NCBI RefSeq assembly: GCF_000332075.2
Contig: NZ_ALVU02000001.1
Location: 2,864,324-2,928,323, forward strand
DNA from: Synechocystis sp. PCC 7509
GTDB lineage: Bacteria; Cyanobacteriota; Cyanobacteriia; Cyanobacteriales; Chroococcidiopsidaceae
Reading direction: 5' to 3'
DNA: 64,000 nucleotides
Part shown: positions 56,477 through 64,000 of the stretch, one piece after another
Layout of the letters: each line of letters begins with the position of its first letter
How positions within the stretch are numbered: position 1 is the first letter of the stretch
Notes under the pieces: generated by a model
Database searches by the model: none
Told to the model about the DNA's origin: nothing
Seen by the model: the letters and a program-made list of their open reading frames with translations, nothing else
Made by a program: the position numbers and the translations under genes

Positions 56477-57169
56477 CTACCCGCGCTTACCATCATCAAG
56501 ACTGCTAGTTTTATCGCTAGACACCCCAACAAGTTCCCTGGGACGTTCTGCTAGAGTCAAAATCGGCTGTTGTTTTGTAGGCGACATAGTTTGATCGGGC
56601 AAAAATTCGCGCCGTGCGAGGATAATCGCCCCTACCATTGCAATTAATAACAAGATTGAAGCAAGCTCAAAAGGCAATAAAAAGTCTGTAAAAAAATGCT
56701 CTCCAATGGTAATTGTCGAACTACTACCGGGTATCGTAGTCGGCGAAAGTTTCCAAGGAGTAGCCAAAATCATCACACTCAGTAAACTAAATATGCCTGC
56801 ACTAACTATTGCTGTTAGCGTTGGACGCAACCAGGCATTTTTCATCGGCTTAAAAGTTTCACGTTTGTTTACAAGCATAATTGCAAACAAAATCAATACG
56901 TTTACCGCCCCGATGTAAATTAATACTTGAGCGGCGGCTACAAAGTCCGCATTGAGTAGTAAATACATCCCCGCAATGGCAATAAACACCCCTCCCAGCA
57001 GAAAGGCAGAATAAACGATATTAGATAACAGCACTACTCCTAACGCTGCGGCAATCATCATAAATGCGAGAATGCCGAACGAAACAATTTGTACGCCTTC
57101 TGCTAAATTCACTTTTGTATTAGTCTCCTTATTGGCTAATAGTTTTGAGCCTATGGACAATAGACTCAA
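56477..57169 (-). CDS. ndhG: NDH-1 subunit G (NuoJ-like)
   Basis: 230 residues with five membrane helices (LNADFVAAAQVLIYIGAVNV is the family signature) and a polar C-terminal tail. It lies between ndhI (9 bases upstream) and ndhE (61 bases downstream) in the same operon. Confidence 0.95.
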   Translation of the reverse strand: MSLLSIGSKLLANKETNTKVNLAEGVQIVSFGILAFMMIAAALGVVLLSNIVYSAFLLGGVFIAIAGMYLLLNADFVAAAQVLIYIGAVNVLILFAIMLVNKRETFKPMKNAWLRPTLTAIVSAGIFSLLSVMILATPWKLSPTTIPGSSSTITIGEHFFTDFLLPFELASILLLIAMVGAIILARREFLPDQTMSPTKQQPILTLAERPRELVGVSSDKTSSLDDGKRG

Positions 57170-57178
57170 AACTTAAAA

Positions 57179-57772
57179 CTATTTCGTCGCTGGTTTTTCT
57201 TGCTCGGCAATTTCTTCGGGCATTTTACCAACGCGGCGGCTACCAGTGGGTAAGTTGTGGGGTTCTAAAACGCCTTTAGGTAAGTAGACAAATTCTCTTA
57301 GTGGTGTCACCATCGGGTCGTCGGTGACTTTGTAAGGCAAACGTCCCAAGGCTACGCTGTCATAATTTAACTCATGGCGATCGTAGGTAGAAAGATCGTA
57401 CTCCTCGGTCATTGACAAACAGTTTGTCGGGCAATATTCCACGCAATTACCGCAAAAAATACAAACCCCAAAATCAATACTGTAGTGCTTGAGTTTTTTC
57501 TTTTTGCTGGCTTTATCAAATTCCCAATCAACTACAGGCAAGTTAATCGGACAAACTCGAACGCAAACTTCGCAGGAAATACACTTATCAAATTCAAAGT
57601 GAATTCGTCCCCGAAACCGCTCCGAAGGAATCAATTTTTCGTAAGGATACTGTACAGTTATCGGTCGTCGCTGCATATGGTCAAAGGTGACAGATAGCCC
57701 TTGACCAATGTATCGAGCAGCTTGTACCGTTTCTTTGGCGTAATCCCCAACTTGCTTAAGAAACTTGAACAT
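57179..57772 (-). CDS. ndhI: NDH-1 subunit I, two-cluster ferredoxin subunit
   Basis: 197 residues. Two [4Fe-4S] motifs are complete: [12 protein letters not shown] and [12 protein letters not shown]. It passes electrons from the ferredoxin-binding side to plastoquinone. The C terminus is longer than in enterobacterial NuoI, as usual in cyanobacteria and chloroplasts. Confidence 0.96.
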   Translation of the reverse strand: MFKFLKQVGDYAKETVQAARYIGQGLSVTFDHMQRRPITVQYPYEKLIPSERFRGRIHFEFDKCISCEVCVRVCPINLPVVDWEFDKASKKKKLKHYSIDFGVCIFCGNCVEYCPTNCLSMTEEYDLSTYDRHELNYDSVALGRLPYKVTDDPMVTPLREFVYLPKGVLEPHNLPTGSRRVGKMPEEIAEQEKPATK

Positions 57773-57806
57773 AGGTAGTGTATCTCTCTAATTTTTAAGA
57801 AATCGC

Positions 57807-58925
57807 TTAACCGCCAAAAGCAACGGGAAAGGATAATTTCAAGGCGGCAGTTATGAGCAGGTTAACTAAACCTACTGGGAGTAAAAACTTCCATCCTAAA
57901 TCTAACAACTGGTCAATTCTGACTCTAGGAACAGTCCAGCGCAGCAAAATCGCCACAAATATCAAAAAGTAAGCTTTTAGTACGGTCATAGTGATGCCTA
58001 ATGAAGCATCAATTAGCTGCAACCACGAACTTGTTTCACTGACTCCGAACAAGTTGGCGAATAATTCAATCGGAATGGGAAAATCCCAACCACCCAAATA
58101 CAAAACCGCTACTAGCAAAGAAGAAAGCAACAAGTTTACATAAGATCCCAAGTAAAAAAGCCCGAACTTCATACCAGCGTACTCGGTTTGATAACCTGCG
58201 ACTAATTCCTCCTCCGCTTCGGGTAAGTCAAAGGGCATCCGTTCGCATTCGGCTAGTACCGAGATCCAAAAGATCATAAAACCGATAGGCTGTCGCCAGA
58301 CATTCCAGCCCAAAATCCCGTAACCCGATTGTTGATTAACAATGTCTACCGTACTCAGGCTATTAGACATCATCACGATCGCAAGTACAGCCAATGATAG
58401 CGGAATCTCATAACTAATCGACTGAGCGGCGGCTCTTAATCCTCCTAGCAAGGAGTATTTATTATTAGAGGAGTAGCCAGCCATTAATAAGCCAATCGGC
58501 TGAATGCTAGATAAAGCAATCCATAAAAACACCCCCGTACCAACATCTGTAATTACAAGATTCTGTCCAAAAGGGACTACTAAGTAAGACAGAAACACGG
58601 GAATTACAACAATAATTGGGCCTAAAGTAAATAGCAGAGGGTCGGCTTTTGCCGGGACTACATCTTCTTTAAAAACTAATTTCAGTCCATCAGCTACCGG
58701 AGCAAGTAACCCAAAAGGCCCCATAAAATCCGGGCCAATACGTTGTTGGGCGGCAGCAGAAATTTTCCTCTCTAGCCAGGTAGTAACTAATACCCCTACC
58801 GTTGCACCAATAATCATTAATATCATTGGTAATGGCATCCAAATAGCTTTTGCTGTACCCGCAGGTAAGCCTAGCTGAATTAGAGATTCAATAAAAGTTC
58901 CTTGGAGGTCTATTCCTGAATTCAT
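57807..58925 (-). CDS. ndhA: NDH-1 subunit A (NuoH-like)
   Basis: 372 residues with eight membrane helices. Family motifs are [14 protein letters not shown] and [22 protein letters not shown], which form the quinone chamber. First gene of the ndhA-I-G-E-nadK operon; its promoter must lie in 58926-59091. Confidence 0.96.
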   Translation of the reverse strand: MNSGIDLQGTFIESLIQLGLPAGTAKAIWMPLPMILMIIGATVGVLVTTWLERKISAAAQQRIGPDFMGPFGLLAPVADGLKLVFKEDVVPAKADPLLFTLGPIIVVIPVFLSYLVVPFGQNLVITDVGTGVFLWIALSSIQPIGLLMAGYSSNNKYSLLGGLRAAAQSISYEIPLSLAVLAIVMMSNSLSTVDIVNQQSGYGILGWNVWRQPIGFMIFWISVLAECERMPFDLPEAEEELVAGYQTEYAGMKFGLFYLGSYVNLLLSSLLVAVLYLGGWDFPIPIELFANLFGVSETSSWLQLIDASLGITMTVLKAYFLIFVAILLRWTVPRVRIDQLLDLGWKFLLPVGLVNLLITAALKLSFPVAFGG

Positions 58926-59091
58926 GTTTGCGCTCTTTACATCATTGATTCCGTCAGTTATTTACAAAGCGGTTGGGCTATTGCTGCAAGGCTTGTAAAT
59001 TTCCTCTGTAAGGCTATCTAAAAATCACCGCTTGGGCGTAAAGATTTTTTACACATTCCACTGCTTAGTATATCGTTGCTTAGAACTCCGT

Positions 59092-60228
59092 TTATCTTTG
59101 CTCAATGGGAATGTAAGCTTCTTTATGCAAACCTTTATAAACTTGGCTAGGGCGAAAAATGCGGTTTTCGGCTAGTTGTTCTTTCCAGTGTGCCAGCCAA
59201 CCAGCCACCCGTGCGATCGCAAATATTGGCGTAAATAAGTCTGTTGGGATTCCTAACTTTCCATACACTAAACCTGAGTAGAAGTCAACATTTGGATAAA
59301 TCCCTTTATGTCCGAGTTTTTCGGACACAACTTGTTCCATTTCTAGAGCAATATCGTAGTATTTATCATGCCCAAACTTCTCAAACAGTTGCTCTACCAA
59401 GTTTTGCAAAATAGTTGCTCTAGGATCTTTGACTTTATAAACCCGATGACCAAAGCCCATAATCTTAGCTTTGCGTTGCAGGCGTTCGTCCAAGTAGGGG
59501 CGGACATTTTCTACAGAGCCAATTTCTTCTAGCATCCCAATTACTTCTTCATTAGCGCCGCCATGCAAAGTCCCGCCCAACGTACCAACGGCGGAAGCAA
59601 CTACAGCATAAGGATCGGTCAAAGTAGAAGCGGTGACTCTGGCGCTAAAAGTAGAGGCATTCATTGTATGCTCGGCGTGTAAAGTAAGACAAACATCAAG
59701 AATCCGTGCTGATAAAGGGTCGGGTTCTTTTTCACTGAGCATATAGAGAAAGTTTGCCGCGTAATCCAAGTCATCGCGGGGACGCACGGGGTCGTTACCT
59801 TTACGCATGAGTTGAAAGGCTGCCACCATCGTCGGAATCGTTGCTAGGAGGCGCACTACCGCATCGCGGATGTAAATAGGGTTATCTAAGTCGCGGCGGG
59901 AGTAAAACAAGCCCAAAGCGGCGGCGGAGGCTTGCAGAGCATCCATTGGGTGTCCGCTTTCGGGAAAACTTTTCATCATATCCCGGATGCGATATTTGAT
60001 CCGGCGGTGATAGCGAACTTCATGCTCAAACTCGGCAAGTTCTTGTTGGTTTGGCAGTTTTCCCCAAATTAATAAGTAGGACGTTTCCAAAAACGTACTT
60101 TTTTCGGCTAATTCTTCAATACGGATGCCACGATACTCTAGTATTCCCTGTTGTCCATCAACATAGCTAATACTAGATTCGGCGGCGGGTATGCCTTCCA
60201 ATCCGGGCTTAAATTCGCATAGAGACAT
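59092..60228 (-). CDS. gltA: Citrate synthase
   Basis: 378 residues, the short hexamer-lacking Gram-positive/cyanobacterial type. It makes citrate from oxaloacetate and acetyl-CoA. The catalytic histidines lie in HTMNASTF and MGFGHRVYK, and the third residue is the aspartate in NVDFYSG. Stands alone upstream of the ndh operon, with its own promoter. Confidence 0.95.
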   Translation of the reverse strand: MSLCEFKPGLEGIPAAESSISYVDGQQGILEYRGIRIEELAEKSTFLETSYLLIWGKLPNQQELAEFEHEVRYHRRIKYRIRDMMKSFPESGHPMDALQASAAALGLFYSRRDLDNPIYIRDAVVRLLATIPTMVAAFQLMRKGNDPVRPRDDLDYAANFLYMLSEKEPDPLSARILDVCLTLHAEHTMNASTFSARVTASTLTDPYAVVASAVGTLGGTLHGGANEEVIGMLEEIGSVENVRPYLDERLQRKAKIMGFGHRVYKVKDPRATILQNLVEQLFEKFGHDKYYDIALEMEQVVSEKLGHKGIYPNVDFYSGLVYGKLGIPTDLFTPIFAIARVAGWLAHWKEQLAENRIFRPSQVYKGLHKEAYIPIEQR

Positions 60229-60312
60229 AGCTACACCAACAAAAATTAATAATTACTAAATAATACTCAGGCTAACTTATCAGAAACTGCTGCAACTATT
60301 GCATTTTTTCTT

Positions 60313-61113
60313 TTAAACTTCTAGGCGATCGCTCAAAGCAACCCATTGCGCTACACTCAAATCCTCCGCGCGAACTTGGGGGTTGATATCTAATTGTTCC
60401 AGCAATTGAGTAAATTTGTCTCGTTCTACTACAGAAATCAGATTATTTCTCAGCATTTTGCGCTTAGTTGCAAAACCCAGTTTTACCAGAGTCTCCAAAT
60501 TTCGGGGATTAGTAGCGGCGGGTAATATTTGCCGGGGACGCAGCCTAACAACGGCGGAATCTACTTTTGGTGGGGGTGAAAAGCATTGAGCAGGTACGGG
60601 ACAAACTAATTCGCATTCTGCTAAATACTGAACTCGCACCGATAGCGCCCCAAAAGCTCTATTACCAGGTTTGGCATACAAGCGCTCGGCGACTTCTTTT
60701 TGCACCAGTAGCACAATCGAATCAAAGCTTTGCACCGGTGGGGTTGAAATTTTGCCCAACAACTTTTCTAAAATTGGCCCAGTAATATTGTAAGGAATAT
60801 TTGCCACCACTTTATTAAGATCCTTGCAGGCATCATAATCTGGCAATGCTAGGCTAAGAATATCTCCTTGCAGTAGTAAAAAATTACTAACTTTACCGAG
60901 TTGCTTTACTAATAAAGCGCACAAATCCCGGTCAATTTCCACCGCTACTACCGATTGCGCCAGGGGTAATAATTGACGAGTTAATACTCCTGTACCTGGC
61001 CCAATTTCCAAAATGCGATCGCTTTTTGTAATTTCTGCGGCTTTAATTATTTGGTGCAGTACCTTTTCACTTTTTAGCCAATGTTGGGCAAAAATCTTAC
61101 GCGCTCTTACCAC
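60313..61113 (-). CDS. rsmA: 16S rRNA dimethyladenosine transferase
   Basis: About 266 residues from GTG 61113, where the family N terminus VRARKIFAQHWL begins; an in-frame ATG at 61146 would lie deep in the upstream gene and adds non-family residues. It dimethylates two adjacent adenosines near the 16S 3' end. SAM motif EIGPGTGVLT and catalytic NIPYNI are intact. The GTG overlaps the stop codon of the glycosylase gene, so the two are coupled. Confidence 0.92.
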   Translation of the reverse strand: MVRARKIFAQHWLKSEKVLHQIIKAAEITKSDRILEIGPGTGVLTRQLLPLAQSVVAVEIDRDLCALLVKQLGKVSNFLLLQGDILSLALPDYDACKDLNKVVANIPYNITGPILEKLLGKISTPPVQSFDSIVLLVQKEVAERLYAKPGNRAFGALSVRVQYLAECELVCPVPAQCFSPPPKVDSAVVRLRPRQILPAATNPRNLETLVKLGFATKRKMLRNNLISVVERDKFTQLLEQLDINPQVRAEDLSVAQWVALSDRLEV

Positions 61114-61709
61114 TTTGAAACCGCCGGACAATTTTCGATGTACCACCGCCAGGGTAACTCTACACCTTTAGAGATACCAATGCGGGTAGTTTGCACAAAA
61201 TTAATCTCTTTTGTTGCCAATTTATTTATAAATTCCCCACCGCGATGCTCTAACCACAGCGCTGATCCGCTCTGCAACGGCACACCATTTAAACTGCGAT
61301 CTATTTGCATCGCTCGACACAATTTACCTGGACCGGCGGCAAACTTTTGTAAATTTTCTCCTTCGGGTACTTTTTCCAACTGCAAAGCCCGAATTAGTAC
61401 CGCACTCGGCACTCCATCTAAGTCTGTGACTACATTAAAACAGTGGTAAATGCCGTAAATTAGATAAACGTAACTTCTCCCTGGCGCTCCAAAAACAACA
61501 TCATTGCGACTTGTACGGCTTTTGTAAGCATGAAAAGCTGGATCTCCTACTGCATAAGCTTCCGTTTCTACAATTGCGCCCCGGATAATTTGCCCATCTG
61601 GTAATTGACGTACCAGCACGCAGCCTAAAAGCAGTGGTGCAACTTCTATTGCGGGACGTGCTAGAAAGTTTGGCTCGACAATCTGATTGAATACCGTTGA
61701 ATTAAACAA
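61107..61709 (-). CDS. 3-methyladenine DNA glycosylase (AAG/MPG family)
   Basis: 200 residues. It removes alkylated or deaminated purines. The family core is present: VETEAYAVGDPAFHAY with the catalytic glutamate, then SRNDVVFGAPG and YLIYGIYHCFNVV. Upstream of and overlapping rsmA by seven bases. Confidence 0.92.
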   Translation of the reverse strand: MFNSTVFNQIVEPNFLARPAIEVAPLLLGCVLVRQLPDGQIIRGAIVETEAYAVGDPAFHAYKSRTSRNDVVFGAPGRSYVYLIYGIYHCFNVVTDLDGVPSAVLIRALQLEKVPEGENLQKFAAGPGKLCRAMQIDRSLNGVPLQSGSALWLEHRGGEFINKLATKEINFVQTTRIGISKGVELPWRWYIENCPAVSKW

Positions 61710-61798
61710 AGCAAATTAGCTAAAGTAACATTGCACTGGTCTAGCTCAATTGTAATAATTACAAGGCAAGCAGTACAACTATTTGGAGACGAGCAAAA

Positions 61799-61921
61799 AT
61801 GGATGTCAAGCTGATATTGGTAGGGTTAACGGTAATATTTACAATCTCTTGCCTATTTTTTGGGACTAAAAATGGGTTCTATGACTCTAAAAACTATCAT
61901 GGTAATGGCTCGGCTCACTAA
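61799..61921 (+). CDS. 40-residue membrane protein, NdhP candidate
   Basis: One N-terminal membrane helix (LILVGLTVIFTISCLFF) is followed by a polar tail with NGFYDSKNY and a GNGSAH end. GGAG lies about 10 bases before ATG 61799. The helix plus FYDS..Y.GNGSAH tail resembles, from memory, the small NDH-1L subunit NdhP (about 40 residues) of cyanobacteria. The ndhAIGE operon lies only 3 kb away. Identity needs an alignment. Confidence 0.6.
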   Translation: MDVKLILVGLTVIFTISCLFFGTKNGFYDSKNYHGNGSAH

Positions 61922-62030
61922 ATTAAAGCTAAATAAAATTTAATGTTTTTACCCCCTCACCTGTGCCAGTTTGGAGAAGAAAGGTATCTGCTAGAGTCAT
62001 AATCTTATTTTCTCTTGAGCAGGTGTGGTA

Positions 62031-62138
62031 ATGCAAAAAACCTCAACTTGGATGCATATATTGAAAAGACTTCGCGCCGTCAAACCCAGACGAGCGTTAA
62101 TCTTTGCCATCTTAGTTTTTATTAGCAATGAGGAGTAA
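62031..62138 (+). CDS. Possible 35-residue basic leader-like protein
   Basis: MQKTSTWMHILKRLRAVKPR followed by a short hydrophobic stretch (ALIFAILVFI) and SNEE. It has AGGTG upstream and overlaps the start of the MBL-fold gene by eleven bases. It could be a small membrane peptide translationally coupled to that gene or a chance frame. Confidence 0.35.
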   Translation: MQKTSTWMHILKRLRAVKPRRALIFAILVFISNEE

Positions 62139-63807
62139 TCATCCACCCTCCTCTAGCATTAATATGGGAGGCTCGGAACTAGAATGTTTAGCTTATGGCG
62201 TTCACCATCAAGATGAAGGTGTCTGTCTATTAGTGCGAATGGGCCCGTACCGGATTTTGCTTGACTGTGGAATAGAAGATATTTCGCCGCTCCAAGCAAC
62301 GGAAAACCCCGCCGACTTAGTTTTATGTAGCCATGCTCATGCCGACCATGCTAGAGGCTTATTAGCCCTACATCAAGCTTTTCCTAATTTACCTATCTAT
62401 GCTAGTGAAGCCACAACGAGGTTATTACCTTTAAATTGGCAAGGTGTAGATGCTCAAGAATTTTGTCATGCTTTACCTTGGCGATCGCCTATTGAATTTC
62501 ATAATGGCTTAGTTGTGCAATTGTTCCCCGCCGGACACTTACCCGGAGCGGCGGCAATTTTACTTACCTACACTAACGCCCAACGCTCTTACAAACTACT
62601 TTATACAGGGGATTTTTTCTTATCAAATTCCCGCTTAGTGGATGGATTGGCTCTAGAGGAATTACGCGGCTTAGAGCCAGATGTACTAATTATTGAAGGC
62701 AGTTATGGTACTTCTCGTCATCCCCACCGCCGCACTCAAGAAAATACTTTAGCAGAACGCATTGATCGCGCGATCGCCTCAAACCATTCTGTCTTAATGC
62801 CTACCCCAACTCTGGGCTTGGGTCAAGAAATTTTAATGTTACTTCGCAGCCACCATAATTTTACTGGACGCGACTTAGATATTTGGGTAGATGGCAGCGT
62901 CGCCACTGGTTGCGATGCCTACTTGCAACTGCTGCCTTACCTACCAGCTTCCGTACAAAACTTTGCCCGTCATCAGCCCTTATTTTGGGATGAGCGCGTT
63001 CGTCCTCGGATGCGGCGTTTACAACCTAATCAGCAGCTTCCCAGTACACGACCTTATATAATTTTGACCGATGACACCAAAAATTTAAGCCAATATTGCC
63101 AGCCAGATCCTGAAGCTTGGCGCATCTTTTTACCAGAAAAACCTGGTTATTCCGGAATAAATTCTCTGACAACTAATCTATCTTCCGCCAGTATTGAAAC
63201 CTACTTACTTGCCCAACATAGTGATGGACCTGGCACTACACAACTGATTCACAACTTACGCCCTCAAGACGTAATTTTTATTCATGGCTCTCCTACTTAC
63301 TTAGCGGACTTAACAAGCTTAGAGGAATTACAAAATCGCTATCATTTACATTGTCCGTCGGCGGGTACTTTGATAGAACTAAGAATTGGTGAGATGTTTT
63401 TACAACCGCCAGCGCCGTCAGAAACTAGCTATGAAGGCGAACTTAATGAATTGGATAGTATAGTCACAATTACCCTCCCCGATAGCGTTACTACTGACCC
63501 CCGTTGGCGAAACTTTGCTGATACTGGTCTGTTATCGGCGCGTTGGCAAGGAGAAGAATTAGTATTGCGGGGTTTATCCTCTCGTGAATTGCTCAATACT
63601 ACTAATAACGATATCTTCGCTTGTCCTAACTTAAACTGCTGCGGTACTTGTAAATTTCACTGGGGACAACGTTGTTGGAATCAAGCTTCTCCTCTATTTG
63701 GCTTTAAAGTAACACCCGAAGGCTATTGCCCTGTCTTTGAACGCCTTGAGAAACCTAATAACAATTTTTCTACAGAAATCGAGGAGTCAAGTGAGGAAGA
63801 AACATAG
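62128..63807 (+). CDS. MBL-fold (beta-CASP-like) metallohydrolase with C-terminal cysteine cluster
   Basis: 559 residues from ATG 62128; ATG 62164 is an alternative start. The metal motif SHAHADHARG has H69, H71, D73 and H74; FPAGHLPGAAAIL and YTGDFFL supply further ligands. The central region resembles the beta-CASP insertion of RNA-processing enzymes (IIEGSYGTSRH), and FIHGSPTYL follows. The last 70 residues hold a CPNLNCCGTCKFHWGQRC cluster and a later cysteine that look like a metal or Fe-S site. Probably an RNA or DNA nuclease; substrate unknown. Confidence 0.82.
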   Translation: MRSNHPPSSSINMGGSELECLAYGVHHQDEGVCLLVRMGPYRILLDCGIEDISPLQATENPADLVLCSHAHADHARGLLALHQAFPNLPIYASEATTRLLPLNWQGVDAQEFCHALPWRSPIEFHNGLVVQLFPAGHLPGAAAILLTYTNAQRSYKLLYTGDFFLSNSRLVDGLALEELRGLEPDVLIIEGSYGTSRHPHRRTQENTLAERIDRAIASNHSVLMPTPTLGLGQEILMLLRSHHNFTGRDLDIWVDGSVATGCDAYLQLLPYLPASVQNFARHQPLFWDERVRPRMRRLQPNQQLPSTRPYIILTDDTKNLSQYCQPDPEAWRIFLPEKPGYSGINSLTTNLSSASIETYLLAQHSDGPGTTQLIHNLRPQDVIFIHGSPTYLADLTSLEELQNRYHLHCPSAGTLIELRIGEMFLQPPAPSETSYEGELNELDSIVTITLPDSVTTDPRWRNFADTGLLSARWQGEELVLRGLSSRELLNTTNNDIFACPNLNCCGTCKFHWGQRCWNQASPLFGFKVTPEGYCPVFERLEKPNNNFSTEIEESSEEET

Positions 63808-63829
63808 GCTCGAATAGTCAGGTTAAAGC

Positions 63830-63867
63830 AAAAAGTGCAAAAAAATTAAATTTTTTTGCACTTTTTT
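63830..63867 (+). terminator. Terminator of the MBL-fold gene
   Basis: AAAAAGTGCAAAAAAATT pairs perfectly with the following AATTTTTTTGCACTTTTTT, leaving a T run at the 3' side; it is symmetrical enough to work in both directions. Confidence 0.85.
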
Positions 63868-64000
63868 AATTACAGCACTTCTGCACTAAGTCCTTAAACA
63901 GGTAGCTTTGATTCCTCGATTTAAGAGAATTTAGGGGAAATCAAAGCTAATAGGGTATTCTTTGCATAAGTCTTAAATTAAATATTTTTACCTTACTCAG

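Overview
The window is chromosomal DNA of a cyanobacterium. Evidence: the HIP1 octamer GCGATCGC is scattered throughout, and there are genes for light-dependent protochlorophyllide reductase, geranylgeranyl reductase (ChlP), NDH-1 subunits in the order A-I-G-E, the NblS-interacting protein SipA and a PAM68-like protein. The left edge carries scyA-scyB-scyC of scytonemin (UV sunscreen) synthesis, read leftward, with a diverging sensor kinase/response regulator pair. This is the layout known from Nostoc punctiforme. The organism is therefore probably a scytonemin-making, light-exposed cyanobacterium (Nostocales or a Chroococcidiopsis/Gloeocapsa-like lineage); I cannot name the genus.

Layout. 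1-7.7 kb: scytonemin genes, beginning with the first codons of a further gene (scyD candidate) at the very edge, and their two-component system. 8-9.5 kb: an RRM RNA-binding protein and LPOR, convergent over a shared terminator. 9.7-14.5 kb: a leftward set made of a PP2C phosphatase, a CHAT-protease/FHA protein and an unrecognised 195-residue protein. 14.7-17 kb: a bifunctional penicillin-binding protein. 17-21.7 kb: an antitoxin gene whose toxin is only a stub, a WD40-like protein, and a Spy-like periplasmic protein diverging from an OmpR/EnvZ-type pair. 21.8-27.7 kb: infB, ylxR, nusA and rimP, preceded by a probable structured RNA with its own promoter-like box and terminator. 27.8-31.5 kb: peptide-type ABC transporter pieces and a CysA-like ATPase. 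31.9-33.1 kb: chlP. 33.2-35.1 kb: an intact VapBC-type module and a HicA-like/HTH module whose toxin gene carries a nonsense codon. 35.2-38.2 kb: a pair of M16 proteases. 38.3-43.8 kb: a degraded zone with a TetR stub, G/C-rich dispersed repeats (one inside a coding region), gene fragments, a decayed IS1-family element and a MITE-like inverted repeat inserted at a HIP1 site. 43.8-49.8 kb: prs, a Ser/Thr kinase, bioD, an M20 amidohydrolase and a Nif3-like protein. 50-54.8 kb: a glycosyltransferase, rpsO, PAM68-like, DAHP synthase, sipA and a universal stress protein. 55-61.7 kb: nadK, ndhE-G-I-A, gltA, rsmA and a 3-methyladenine glycosylase. 61.8-63.9 kb: a tiny NdhP-like protein and an MBL-fold hydrolase.

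How the genes work together. The sensor/AraC-type regulator pair most likely controls scyABC. The PP2C + CHAT/FHA set looks like a phosphorylation-linked protease pathway and is the best candidate for a poorly described system. The rimP-nusA-ylxR-infB group is the standard translation/transcription operon. Here it has a leader that ends in an intrinsic terminator a few bases before rimP, and a hairpin-rich spacer before infB. Housekeeping genes are intact. Most decay is confined to toxin genes and the 38-44 kb zone. I saw no tRNA, rRNA, CRISPR array or prophage.
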